Counted from the stretch's first letter, positions 37,418 to 49,383 are shown. The stretch is 64,000 bases of DNA from Heligmosomoides polygyrus polygyrus (GCA_947396885.1 OX377201.1:30357923-30421922), one strand, 5' to 3'. Numbers and translations are program-made. Notes: generated by a model from the letters alone, not told the origin.

Positions 37418-38596
37418 AACGCCTCCCTGCTCTTTAAAACAACCTCGGCGCTGCTCGGCCTTGGTGTTTTTCGAACGCCAACCATTCGCTGAGCAAAATC
37501 GAATTAGTCGCGTTGTTGTAGAGACCGCCCTCTCGTGGGAGCAATAGTCGTTTCGAATTCACGAATTCGAACTTCTTTACAATAGCGTTCTATCGCAAAA
37601 TGTGCGAATTAGCAGCAAACTGAGACCGTCTGCCGGGACTAGAACCATTCTCCTGCAAGTAAAGTGGGCATTCTTCTCGACTTTTAAATTATTCAAATCA
37701 AATGTGATAACAGTGAAAAGGTAGCGCGAGCTGCCGATCGAGTCTAACATACGACCGAATGCATGCTTTGCCGCGCACGACCATTTGAGGAATATTTTAA
37801 AGAAATTTGAGCAAGCAGCCCGATTCCTTATGCTTTCACGACTTAAGGAAATCACTTCACTTTACTTTATTGGGACGTGAACAGAAAACGTGAAACGTTC
37901 GCGTATGAAATAATACAAAAGCAAGTCTACTAATTAGGAACAAACAAACGGGTAAAGGCAACAATTGGAGGTATTTGAGGAAGCAAAACAAAAAGCATGA
38001 AAAAGAAGCTAAATGGAACAGCACTGAGCACATGACCAGCAAACAGAAATGAGGCGAAGGAAGTTATAAGCGGAGATTGAAAATTCAGACTTACGAGGGT
38101 GTAATCGACGTAAAGACGCTTTCTAAAACGACTTATGGACACCTGGAGTGCTCTCTGCCTCATGAAAAGAGAGAGCAACCAAAAAGTTCTATGGGAAAAA
38201 AAGCTCGCTCTGATATGACTTTTCGCTACGGAGTCTGAGAGTCTTACCCCTCTTTGCCTGGTAGTGGTATTGCTGAGCGCAAGAAGAAAGAAGTCCGCTA
38301 CGTCGACTCTAGATACGCCTTTGAGAGTTTTGAATAACATAACGATATATTTTTCATATTTGCTTAAGCTGAGAGCGGCTGCTATAGAAGATAGAAGCTG
38401 TTAGGAGGATGTTTAGTTGCCATCAAAACTCTTGCGCCAGGCGAGACTCGAAACCGCACCTTCTGCCTCCCGAGCAGCGATGCTACGCCCTACACCACCA
38501 GCGCTCTTTGACCGAACAGAACATCCACGATATCTTCCTATAATGATATCATTTTTAGCTCTCCTCCTAAATGACGAGAAACCCACTTGTCAAGCT
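37418..38596. other. 5' flank of collagen B
   Basis: No further gene recognised. The collagen B promoter should lie here. A tRNA-like segment is present at 38434-38504. The minus-strand frame at 37930-38340 is open but low-complexity hydrophobic and not recognised. Confidence 0.45.
38434..38504 (-). tRNA. tRNA-like sequence, possibly tRNA-Pro-derived pseudogene
   Basis: 71 nt on the minus strand with a 7-bp acceptor stem (GCGCTGG with CTGGCGC, two wobble pairs), a D arm GTGT/GCAT and a TGGTGTAGGG A-box region. The anticodon stem GCTGC/GCAGA has one mismatch and a loop TCGGGAG (GGG or a shifted CGG). The B-box is GGTTTCGAGTC. Base 33 is C rather than U and the T stem is imperfect, so a tRNA-derived pseudogene or SINE head is at least as likely as a working gene. 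Confidence 0.35.
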
Positions 38597-38997
38597 CTGT
38601 ACTTTGAATACTTTAATGGTCGTTTTGACATATTTTTTGAGTGGAAATCTCCTTTAAATGCCTTTAGTGAAGTACCTAGCAGCAGTGATCGGTAGCCGCG
38701 GTTACGTGCGCTCATGTCGTGCTCGGGAACAACGCCCCAAAGCGAAAAAGCGCACATCACTTCCGAACTCACACCACCGACTATCTCAGTTCGGAAGTGT
38801 ACCAGCACTTATTTACCGAAGTTTAATGTTAGAAGAGCTACTCCAGAAGTCACAAACCGACCGCCAGAAAGTGGGCGACGCTCCGAAAGCCAGATGTTAG
38901 ACAGGATGTCTCAGAAGTTCATGCACCACATCACACACCTGGAGCACAACTTCCGCGACACGTCCTCTGATTACCAACTCTCAGTGCGACTTCTGGA
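38597..38997 (+). repeat. Dispersed repeat with preserved frame, copy 2
   Basis: Inverted partner of 12283-12675. The plus-strand frame runs NAFSEVPSSSDR, one stop, then AHITSELTPPTISVRKC, SGRRSESQMLD, HHITHLEHNFRDTSSD. Copy 1 shows the same words with conservative changes. The frame then stays open to about 39230, past the repeat boundary. No domain recognised. Confidence 0.7.
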
Positions 38998-41375
38998 ACA
39001 CGTGTTAAAAACTGGACAGAAGACGCGCAGCTTCAGAGACAAGATTTATTTGTTAATACTACTAGAAAGCGAAGTTATTTTCGTTAGGCAATGTCGGAAA
39101 TGGCCGTGGTCCCTGGCAGACAGCACGAAATGCGGGGTATCTAATCCCATCGTATTAAGAGGGACACACAGGATCCTGCCATTCAGATTGGTGAGGACCG
39201 CTGACAAACGCCAATGTTTCACAGTATACTAAACCTTCCTTGCTGAAATAGAAACTTGTGAAATGAAAGCTTAAAAATCAGGAGTACTGATGTTTTTCAT
39301 AGAAGTTAGCTGTGGCACTACGTTAGGTCAAGCAGTGAAAATGATGGAGTAACTAAAGGAAAAGAAATGAATGAGGGTCTAACTTTTACGTGGAGAGGTT
39401 TAACACGTTAATGACTAGAGCGATTTCGCGTGTCTGGCGTGTGGGACGATGCGAGCCGCACAAATGTGGCACGACACTGACCCCAACTTCGTCTAAGGAT
39501 AATTTTGGAACGCCAAAGACGATAGCAATGTTCGTCTCAACAGTTGCCGCCGGTTACCACCACCCCCCCCCCCTTCCCGCACGTCGTCAACTAGGGTGGT
39601 CGTATTAGGATCACCGATTTGCAGACTTCGTCAGAACTTTGAGAGGTTATTTGAGATGCTGATCACAGATCCCCATCCGCTTTACGGAATTCGGTCAACT
39701 ATGATAGCATGCGATAAGTAACGTTACGTAGGGTGGTAAAGGAGGCGCAAGGAATGGGTCCGATGTGGCCAAAACTCCATCTAAGAGGTTATTTTGGTGC
39801 TCATGACGAGTCAGACGTCCGGTTTTGAAATATCAGCCAACTAGCGGGGTAGGTTGCGATAGATATGAGTGATGCTCACCAGAGTATATCCACTGACACA
39901 TACCCTGGCGACGGCCATTCTCATGTGGAAGGACGCGGCTATAGATAGAATTGCGGAGCTCATTGTGAACTTGAAGAAAGCTGCTAAGAAAAAAAACAGT
40001 GATACGAGATTAATACGAAAGTGAAACTGTACGCATTCCTAATAAGCGGAGGTTAGATCTGTGTCCAGCTTTTCAAATAGCTCCTACACAGAATTTGGGT
40101 AAAGTCGGTGGTCCCGACACGACTATCGATTAAGAAGGAAACCGGCCGTAGTCGTCCAGAGAGACATCGGCATCGTGTGCAGTATCCTGAATAAACTCTC
40201 TGGACCAAGTTTGGATGGACCGGATATCATTCTTGTTGAAATATTGTGCGTAGCGCACCATTGAGCGACATTGCCCCAACGTGTTAAACTCAGTCCAATA
40301 TACGCTTATGAAAAAAATCTCTTCATATGAACACCGCTATTCAGCAGATTCCTGAAGAATTCTGAACTGCCAGCAGGCAATCTCAACTGTTAGTGGTGAG
40401 CATTACTTAGAATCCAGAGGTAAAATTTTACCAAAGACTGGAAGAGGTCACAAAAATTGTGGAGTCACCATGAGAGGTGGACACAGAATCGGAATCCTTG
40501 CTTCGTCATTATTAAACTTTCCCTTATCGGGAGAGTGAGAGCGCTAAGCGCCAGTCGAATACAACTCCTGACGGAGATAGAGATGAAAGACTACCTTCGA
40601 GTAACATGAGGAAACTTTGTTTCAAAAATGTCATTCACCCACACTCTCGGAAACATTCCTTTGCACATCCGGTACAGTGTTGTGACGCTCGATCACTTGT
40701 TCGCTCTCGACATCTCAGCGTTGGACATTAAAATCAACCATCCTCTGCTGCGCATGACTACTTCAACACGATGACTCGTAAGCAGGTATTCATGGCAACG
40801 TATTTTTCGTCGGAAAATTCTCGACGACCGGTTTGCGAGACGACTCGAAGTATTCGCGGTGCGAATTACTACCAAGTAGAATGGCTACCCGCCAGTTTTT
40901 CTCTTGCGAGTAATCCTCACGATCACACTGGAAAACAATTCTGCCTTCGAAGAAACCCTTAGCCACTCCACCTTTCACCAAATCACTCCGATCTGGACCT
41001 GCAAATAGTATATCACTTCAAAACAAATTGAAATAAAACCCTCAGCTGATCGGATACCTTTCCTCGTACAGGCCAGTCGCCCATATGGGATCACTGAATC
41101 TGGGCCAGGCCTGTCTTAGTTTCGAGTTTTCAGTTTTCCGCTGGAACTTGGAGGAAAACAAAATTTTTCGCCGCGCACATTTTTTGCCTCCAGGAGCCAG
41201 ATTCATCAACAGCTTACCGGCCGCTAACGATATATCGGTTGTCGTGTCTGTATCTCTGTATTTCTGTATTTCTCTGTATAACATAGGCCTATCACATACT
41301 GCGTAGGCCGGTATGGTGAATCCGGTGTAAGATGATACCAGCGGTATCGCTGATGAATCTGGCCACAAGACTATC
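38998..41375. other. Intergenic, no gene firmly recognised
   Basis: Contains a diverged relative of the 124-bp repeat (about 39540-39700, with a C homopolymer) and one possible minus-strand exon at 40790-41005. Otherwise short open frames only. Confidence 0.45.
40790..41005 (-). other. Possible unidentified minus-strand exon
   Basis: A pyrimidine-poor acceptor ATTTGCAG precedes a frame of about 70 codons: PDRSDLVKGGVAKGFFEG, IVFQCDREDYSQEKNWRVA, then HREYFESSRKPVVENF, ending in a stop. Composition looks protein-like, unlike neighbouring frames, but I recognise no family and found no matching upstream exon in phase. Could be a decayed exon or repeat fragment. Confidence 0.25.
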
Positions 41376-41377
41376 TA

Positions 41378-42508
41378 TTAGGGTGTCCAGAAAGCATCTG
41401 CAGAAATACGACAATTTTTTCAAAATAATACAAATTTCTATGATCATTTTATTAATCAAATAAATAATTTCCATCAACATTGACTACTCTCCGCCATCAT
41501 TCCACAAGACTTCGAATTCCTTTGGCGAAAGCCGGCGACTTGCAGGCGAAGGTCATTTTCGAGGTGGTCACCATCTTCATAACGCTTCTCTTCCAGGTGA
41601 AGCTAAAGTGATTGAAAAAGGTGGTAGTCACTTGGGGCCAGATCTGAGCTGTACGGCAGGTGCGGCAGAACTTCCCATCCGAGTTCCAGAATTTTCTGAG
41701 AAGTCGTCTTCGCGATCTGAGGGCGCGCGTTATCGTGCAGCAATCGAACTTTGTCGAGCCTGGGCTGTTCCTTGCGCATCTTGTCGACCAGTCTCTGCAG
41801 TTGGGTAACGTAGACCTCGGCAGTGACAGTCGTCCTTTCAGGCAGCTGCTCGAAATGGCAGATCCCATAAACTTCCCACCAGACGCTCAGCATGACTTTC
41901 CTCGCATGGATTCCACCTTTTACGAAAGATTTCGGCACTTCATCGAGTTGGCACCACGCACGTTTACTAGCGTGGTTGACGTAGAGGTCCCATTTTTCGT
42001 CTCCTGTGATGATGGTGTCCAACCAGTGGAAGGTGCGACTTTGGGAGAGCAGCTGAGTGCACATGTGTAGACGTCTTCACCAGTTGTCGTCGGTCAGTTC
42101 GTGTGGGAGCCACTGACCGAGTTTTTTAACGATTCCAAGAGATGGCAAACCATTGTCCACGGTGGATCGGGAACAGCCAAGAGCAGCAGCAAAATAACGC
42201 ACATCTTCATATGAATGCTGCTGCGACAGTTTCCTCAGTTCATCCAAAGATATCGTTGTCGGTCGACCAGAGCGAGGCTCATCTTCGAGATTCCTGTTCT
42301 AGCTTCTGCAGCGCTCGAACCAGCTATACACAGACCGTACAGAAGGAGCTCAGAGCCGAGCACATGACACAAGTTTCGAGGCTGGATATGCTATGCAGAT
42401 ACAGCAGGATAGTGTCTTTATATAGCACTTATGTTGAAATCTTTAGAACATTCTAGAAAAAATCTGGAACATAGCGAATTTTCTGCATATACTTTCTGGA
42501 CACCCTAA
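41378..42508 (-). mobile_element. Mariner transposon, pseudogenised
   Basis: TIRs TTAGGGTGTCCAGAAAG at 41378-41394 and its near-perfect inverse at 42492-42508, flanked by TA duplications (41376-41377 and 42509-42510); 1131 bp. Minus-strand transposase: helix-turn-helix region with EDEPRSGRPTT and WLPHEL, then the catalytic DD34D core: ITGDEKW, LLHDNARPQ and LAPSDYHLF, with exactly 34 residues between the second and third Asp. Disabled by at least four in-frame stops (one before NRNLEDEP, one after DDNW, one after FQSL, one after SLVE) and a frameshift near the C-terminus. Confidence 0.95.
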
Positions 42509-42654
42509 TAGAAAAAGAAGTAGACCCTAAAGATGAAGTGCTAAGAATGTGGCAATGGAACTTCAGTGGATGCGAGTTTATGTTCCACGACTCTTCTCCT
42601 TCTGAGCAAGGCATCACATTAAGTACAAAGGTGTGAATCCTTGCTTCTTATGTA

Positions 42655-43918
42655 TTAGGCTGTTCGGAAAGTTCTCCGCGTTTTGTGTTACTATTTTTCA
42701 TTCCTCTATTATTAACTAAAAATTCAAGTTGCATTACGCATTAATAATACTTTCTTGACAGAACTTTTCGCTCTATCTGACTACACAATTTATGCTTCAA
42801 CGTTTTTTTTATATTTCTGCTCCTAAAGGGCTTATTGAAGTATGGCGAAGGAGCAACTTCGAAAGACATTTTATTTTAACTTCAAATTGAGATAATCCGC
42901 AGCCGAGACAGCTCGACAAATCAATCAAGCGTGTGGCCAAATAGTGTTGGAGAAAGCACTGCGCGCCAGTGGTTCAGTAAATTTCGGACCGGAGATTTCA
43001 GCCTCGAAGATGACCCCCGTAGCGGTCGACCTAGAGCAATCCTGCACGACAAATTGAAGGAGTTGGTACAAACCGAACTGTCTCTAACAGTTTGCGGGAT
43101 GGCGGAAGAGCTAGACGTTAGTAAAACTGCTGTTGCGAATGCTTTGGAATGCCTTGGGAAGGTGCAAAAGCTCGGAAAGTGGGTGCCCCACGAGTTGAGT
43201 GAGTGGCAAAAATTGTCACGTTTTGAAATTTGTTCTACTTTTACGCAACAAAACTGACCCGTTTTTTGGGTGGAATTATCACTTGTGATGAAAAGTGGAT
43301 TCTGTACGATAAAAAAAGGAAACGTTCCAGATAGCGCTGGGATGCGACCAACCCCTAGGCATTTTCCAAAGGCGAACCTCCACCAAAAAAAGGTAATGGT
43401 CGCTGCGTGGTGTCGGCGGCTGGTGTGACCCATGACAAGTTTTGGCACCAGGCCAAACGATCACAGCAGAGTCCTACTGTAAGGAAATGGACGAAAAGCA
43501 CCGAAAACTGCGTCAACTTCAGGCAGCATTGCTCAACGATTCTTCTGCAGGACAAAGCCCGTCCACACGTTTCACAAATCACTATTCCGAAATCGAACGA
43601 ATTAAGGGTTGAAGTTCTGCCTCACCCGCCATATCCTCCAGACCTCTCAACGACCGACCACCACCTTTTCAAAGGCTTTCAGAGCTTTCTGGCTGGTAAA
43701 AACCTCACCAATCAGGACCACGCCGAAACAGCTTTCGTGGATTTTATCGAATCTCGACCACCTAACTTTTCCGCTGATGGAATAAGTCGACCAGCGGCCC
43801 GTTGGCAAAAGTCGGCTGATTCGAACGCTTATTTCAACTAAATCCGATAAGATTTGAGAAAGTTATGGCAGTTCAAAGTGAAGCACTCAAAACGCTGAGA
43901 ACTTTCCGGACAATCTAA
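42655..43918 (+). mobile_element. Second mariner transposon, pseudogenised
   Basis: TIRs TTAGGCTGTTCGGAAAGTTC (from 42655) and the inverse of TTAGATTGTCCGGAAAGTTC (ending 43918); 1264 bp. Transposase coding remnant 42842-43841: MAKEQLRKTFYFNFKLR, a stop, SAAETARQIN, frameshift, ARQWFSKFRTGDFSLEDDP, WVPHELSEWQ, ITCDEKW, GQTITAESYCKEMDEKHRK, DKARPHVSQ and LSTTDHHLF. The second-to-third Asp spacing is 34. Several frameshifts and stops make it inactive. A different mariner lineage from the element 146 bp to its left. Confidence 0.95.
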
Positions 43919-45004
43919 TGTAAGGAAGCAGAACTGTGCACGTACAAGGGTGCTACACACATGAAGAAAGATGGATATAGTCGACAGGAGATCTTCCGCA
44001 GAATCTCGTCGTTGATTTCATTATTAACATTGAGGAGGACAGCCTTAGGAGACATCGTAGTTTGCGATCTTAAGCCTTACCCCAGGAAGTACTAAGGCAG
44101 AATACTCTTTAGATGTTGCAGAATGACGAAGCTTACGGCAAGAGGGCAAACTCTACCAGATCGTCCGACATCACTCCTGCTTTCTAGAAAGACCTCATTC
44201 ATTTTAGCTCGGAATCCACGCAAGCCAGTTGCGGGAGCACCAAATGGAAGAAATCTTCGTGATCATGCGTTACTGATTATCAAAGAAACTTTACTCCAAG
44301 CTACCTCAACCGTCATACATCAGTGAGGTTTAGTTCAAGTTTAGTTTTAACAACTGTATCCACTTGTCTTGTCAAATAAGTGGTGCCTCGAGCGCAGGAG
44401 CAGCCGTTGAAACCCCTAGAAGGAGAACGACTATCAACTACTACTGGCAAACCAACATGCAGTTGGTAGCTTTCATTCCTATGCTCTGCTACGATGGTGT
44501 TTCTCTCTGACAACGGCCCATCACATATCGTTTGGGAGCCTTTCATTGGACCTCTCATGTCATGTCAAGACTAACTCAATTTTTCGTATCTCCAAATCAC
44601 CTGAGAACAGATTCCTGTACAGATATAAAATTAAAACCCGTACATAAAGTGCAAAAAAAATTGAATGATAATATGAGGAGCAAATCAGACCAATTCTCTA
44701 TTCCTCTTTTCTCGGTTGTCTAGAAACCAGATGCTGCCAGTGGTGTCGCCACTGAATCTGTGATCCGATTTTTGATTTCCTATTTAGGGTATATCTTGGT
44801 CGGTCAGACACCATCTCTCGGTTAGATCAGCGCACCGTCAAGTGCTGCGACGCTCTACTGGAAATAGCTATTAATATTAGATCTTACCGAACGTGTTGAG
44901 GCTGGGTTGAATAATGCCAAATCTAAACATAAAAATGTTGCAATCTTCAAGCTACGATATGCAGAATTTTCCCGTGATGTTTTGGTGCATAGGTTTGACT
45001 TCGG
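43919..45004. other. Intergenic, no gene recognised
   Basis: Short open frames only. Nothing attributable to a known gene or element between the mariner and the SINE-like copy at about 45005. Confidence 0.45.
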
Positions 45005-45205
45005 AGCCGGTACTGAAGTCGGAGAAGTCGACGGCTGTCGCGTGCACTCCAACTCGAGGTTCTTGGTTCGGATTTGCCGCCCAACTCAATCGTCAGTACA
45101 TAATTGGTATAAGATGTATCTGGGAAGGATGAAACACTGAATTGTTCATCGGCGGACCCCTCAAGCCATTATGTAAGCCAAATACGCTTCAAATCGTTTT
45201 CTTCA
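45005..45205 (+). repeat. SINE-like repeat, partial copy
   Basis: Plus-strand copy: GGCTGTCGCGTGCACTCC, CTTGGTTCGGATTTGCCGCC (B-box region), ATAATTGGTA, TCTGGGAAGGAT, TTGTTCATCGGC and CCAAATACGC match the family order in copy 35041-35333. The 3' end is missing. Confidence 0.6.
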
Positions 45206-45835
45206 GTAATGTTTAGGCTTTTTCGAAAATTTGTCATATGCATAGTGGTGATCCGCAAGGTGGAGTGATATCGCCCCTCTTATTTATCGTCTTTATTTCA
45301 GATGTACCAGACATGTTTCAGCGTGCTGGACTAACTGTAAAAATTTAGCGGATGACATAAAAATACACAGAGTACTTTGCGAACAACAAGATATAAATGG
45401 GATGCAAACTGCTATACACTCACTGCTTGATTGGTCCTTGGTTAAATGGCAACTTCCTCTCGCCCCCATAAGGCTGCTCCAGTGCGATTGGGTTCTCGTT
45501 TCCCACCCCACACATACATGATTGATGGAATGGCCATCAGACAGGTAGATATGATTAGGGATCTTGGTTTTTGCTACAACCATAAGCTCGGTTTTTCCGA
45601 TCATGTCCTTTCGAGGTGTATCTTGGTCAAGAATAGAACTTTTCAATTTCTGACGCATTTTCAGGTAGGGACAAATCTGTCCTCGTTAAAGCATACAAAA
45701 TCTATATTCGTCCTTTAGAGGAATCCAGTTCAACGATCCTTTGCCCCAGCACAAAGAAAAACGTACATGCTGTCGAAAAGGTTCAGAATAATTACACAAA
45801 AGAGCTGCTTTTAAGAATTCAAAAATTCCTAATGC
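45206..45835 (+). mobile_element. CR1-like LINE reverse transcriptase, left part
   Basis: Plus-strand RT core: SGDPQGGVISPLLFIVFISD, then ADDIKIH (catalytic ADD after a frameshift), SLLDWSL, TYMIDGMAIRQVD, DLGFCYNHKLGFSDHVLSRC and a C-terminal LLRIQKFLM. Frameshifts and stops are frequent. The fragment is interrupted at 45835 by the long RTE and resumes at 48945 (IRNKYFGLHMLESRRKD-like), so it is the older host insertion. Confidence 0.85.
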
Positions 45836-48800
45836 TTCTTCTTCTTCTTCAGCGTCTGTCCCGCTTCGTAGCGGGGTTCGCTATTCTGGTGTCATGACGC
45901 CACCTTTCCCGATCCAACGCTAGATCAGGGTGGACACCAGCTACTTTCAAGCTGCTTCGGGCGCCCTCTAGGCCGCTTTCCAATTACCTCGAAGTTAAGG
46001 CCTATCTTGCGGACGCTGTCTTCCTTTCCACGCTGAACGTAGCCGTACCATCGTAATTGCGTTTCGTTCATCTTGTCAGCTATCGGCGCGACACCGAACT
46101 TCTGCCGAATGGCATCGTTTCGGATGTGGTCCATGCGGGTGACTAGCCGTCCAGCGCAGCATCTTCGTCTCCATGACGCCGAGACGCGTTTAAACTTCCT
46201 TAGTCGCAGGCCAACACTTAGCGCCATACATTGCTACCGGCCGGACGACTGCTCTATAGATCTTCGACTTTAGGTGCTCTGGTATCTTCCTATCGCAGAG
46301 CACGCCAGTCAGCGAACGTCACTTGGACCATGCTGCACTCACGCGTGAGTTCACTTCAGTCATCAGATTGCCATCGGATGCTACTGCTGATCCCAGGTAC
46401 TTAAAAACCGAAGTGCGTTGGAGCTCGATGGAAATAACCTTGATGGGGCTGGACTCAGTAAGGTTATCGTTAGATATTCGGTCTTCTTCACGTTCAATCT
46501 GATCGTGAGTCCAAACCGCTCCAAGCGATCACACCAAGCCTGCACCTCTCGCTCGAGTTCATCTTTATCTTCGCTAGCGAGCATTACGTCATCAGCATAA
46601 AGCAAAGTCCAGGGAACTGGCTTCTGAAGATCCCGTGTAATGGCGTCCATCACGACAACAAAGAGGAGTGGGGAAAGCGCAGAACCCTGGTGTACCCCGA
46701 CAGAGATGGGAAACTGAATCGAGGTTCCAGCTGCAGCTTGAACTCGACTCTTTGGACAAGAGTATAGAATTCGCACCCACTCTATGAGCTCTTCATGAAC
46801 TCCATGATGTCGCAAGGCGTACCATATCACTTCACGCGGTACGCGGTCGAAGCCCTTCTCCAAGTCGATAAAGGCGATATGCACCGGCTTCTGTTTCTCG
46901 CAGTGCTTCTCTATCAGGAGGCGGGCGGCATGTATGGCAACAATGGTCCCACAACCAGGTACAAAGCCGCACTGGTTGTCGGAGAGCTTGACGATTTCAC
47001 GGATTCTTCTATCGAGGATTCGCTCGAAGATCTTCATGCTGTGCGAAAGCAACCGAATCGGACGGTAATTGGAGCAGTCTGCAGGACTGCCCTTCTTCTT
47101 CCAAATCGGAATCGTCGCGCTTTGGCACCAACACTCAGGCACCTTCTTCTCCGCCACAACCTGGTTAAAGAATTTCGCCAACCACTCAGCAGGGTACCAC
47201 AGCTTTAACTTCCACAGATCAGCTGCCACATCGTCGGGTCCAGTCGCTTTGCCTGGCTTCATCTTTCTCAGAGCCGCTTCTGTCTCCTCCATGGTGTTCT
47301 TGTGAACGGGACCGTCGACAAAAGCCACAGAAGGGATGGCCGGGTAGGGAAATTCCATAGTGGAAACTTCCTCAAAGTAATCACGCCATCGCTTCAGCGC
47401 CTTTTTGCGGTCTGTCAGAAGATGGCCGCTCTCATCATTGATGCCAAAGAACTTTTCAATATCCTCGGTTTGACGATGGCTTAGCAAGTCGGTACAAATA
47501 CCGCTCACCATCGCGCAATTCGAGCTTCTCGTTGACATCTCCATAAAGAGCGGCTTTTGCAACAGCCACGGCCTTCTTTGCAGCTTTCCTCGCTTCTTGG
47601 TACTTCGGCTGTCTTGTCGCCGAGAAACACATGATACAGCGACTTCTCTCGAACCTTCGCCTTCACATCGTCCGTCCACAGCCATGTCTGCTTGTCGACC
47701 TTGCGTCGTCCAGGCTTCGTTGTGTCGAGTTCCAACCTTGCAGCTTGGCGTATCGCGTCGGTTGCTCTCTTCCAAGTTTCGTTGACAGTCGTGACTGTCG
47801 GCAAGCGTACGCGGGAAATCACACTGCTTCCTTCTCTTTCATTCGCCACCACTTGATTCTTGGTGCACCGCATCGCGCGACCTGCTTCAGCCTCGTAGGG
47901 GCGATCTTCAAAGTACAGATCAGCGGTCGGTGCTGTTGGGCGACCGTCTCATACGGCACGATCTTCGCGTCTGTGACAAGACTCCGGTCACGATTCTTCA
48001 CAAGCACAAATTCTATTTGAGACTTGGAGCTCCCACTATAGTATGAGATGAGGTGGGAGTCGTGTTTTCGGAAGACGGCGTTCACTATGGTGAGACTATG
48101 CGACCCTCCGCATACTCAAGAATACGCTCACCATCGGGGTTACGAGACCCGTATCCGAAACCACCGTGACAGCTGTTCCCGTCACTCGTCGCGCCAACGT
48201 GCCCATTAAGGTCACCAGCGACTATGATGACATCTTTCGACGGCACCTCTGCTGTCTTCTCGTCAAGGAGGCTCCAAAACTCATCCTTGGCTTGATCGGA
48301 GCAGCCACTCTGCGGAGCATACGCAGAGAAGAAATGATAGAGTGGCTCCTTAGCGGCGACAACGATCTTCATCAATCGATCGTCAAAGCGCTCGACGCTT
48401 ACAATCGAGTCACGAAATCGTTCGGAGACGATGACTCCAACTCCACTGGTGGTCCTGGGACTTCCACATAGAACGGCCTTGAAGCCACGTCCTATGTCCC
48501 TTGACTTGCGGCAGGACCACCTCGTCTCCTGCACCGCACAGAAATCAACTCTTCTACGCTCCAGTGCTTCTACCAACTCGCACGAGCGGCCCGTCAACGT
48601 ACCCACATTCAGCGTAGCCACGCGGGTCCTGCTTACGTTACAGGACTTTCGGACTAGCTCAGTTGCCCCCCGATGCCGTCCTCGCGTCAGGGACCCTCGC
48701 ATACTTTCCACACTCGTCGGGCTCTGCGAGTGCGCGTCGGCTCCCGCGGACGCCGTAGCACTATCTCGAGAAACATGACTCTTCATACACCATGTGATGT

Positions 48801-48927
48801 GACATGGGTCTTCGTAGGCCGGCCTGTCACAAGTACCTGTCGCCTGCATTCGAATGTCCGTGATTAGCTTAGCTCGCAGAGCGAGCAGTTTCCAGTGGCA
48901 CCACGTGAAGGAACGGACATCGCCACC
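45836..48927 (-). mobile_element. Nearly full-length RTE retrotransposon, pseudogenised
   Basis: 3,092 bp on the minus strand, bounded by a perfect 17-bp duplication (45819-45835 and 48928-48944: TCAAAAATTCCTAATGC) and ending in a GAA-repeat tail. N-terminal endonuclease (frame 48849-48085): VATLNVGTLTGRS, VQETRW, SAYAPQSGCSDQAK and VAGDLNGHVG; then a frameshift into QIEFVLVKNRD. Reverse transcriptase mainly in 47775-46381: NYRPIRLLSHSMKIFERIL, QCGFVPGCGT, AFIDLEKGFDRVP, GVHQGSALSPLLFVVVMDAI and the catalytic LYADDVML (YADD at 46588-46599). The C-terminal region (RIRNDAIRQKFGVAPIADK-like) is again shifted. Several frameshifts mean no intact product. Confidence 0.96.
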
Positions 48928-48944
48928 TCAAAAATTCCTAATGC

Positions 48945-49330
48945 ATCTATAAGAAACAAATATTTCGGGTTGCATATGCTGGAGTCTCGGCGGAAGGATT
49001 TTTATACATGACTCACAGGTTCACAGACAACTGCACAATTCAGGTGTTTATGCCCCAAAAAATTTCTTCGAAATCACTCCCCCCAGATCTAGAGGTTCGC
49101 TCTCTAATATATGTCTTAAGGCACGTAAAACCAGGGTGCGTGCGCAGTCCTTTACTGTCAGGGCAGATGGCGCCGGCCTTAGAGACACGAAGAATCTTGC
49201 TGCCAAGTTGGATCTTACAAATGATGACGTTTTCGGGTGGAACTTTTGCTTCGGAGGAAAGGGGTACTTCTTCAATTGGATTTCGGTTGCGTGCTCATAA
49301 CCATGGAGGAAGACACCGTGATTCAGATGA
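48945..49330 (+). mobile_element. CR1-like LINE, right part after RTE insertion
   Basis: Continues the frame interrupted at 45835: ASIRNKYFG-like, LHMLESRRKD-like, MTHRFTDNCTIQVF. Similarity to LINE C-termini is recognisable up to about 49060 and then fades, so the right boundary is uncertain. Confidence 0.6.
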
Positions 49331-49383
49331 TTCAGCACCGGTGATACACAGGCACTTTGTACCTGTGTATCACCGGTGCTGAA
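49331..49383. repeat. 25-bp near-perfect palindrome with 3-nt loop
   Basis: Left arm 49331-49355 (TTCAGCACCGGTGATACACA...), loop TTT, right arm 49359-49383; one mismatch. No T-run or coding context suggests a terminator. Confidence 0.9.

Noticed and set aside
46795..47208. Plus-strand frames over the RTE
   Set aside because: Antisense shadows of the reverse transcriptase coding frame, which has all catalytic motifs on the minus strand.
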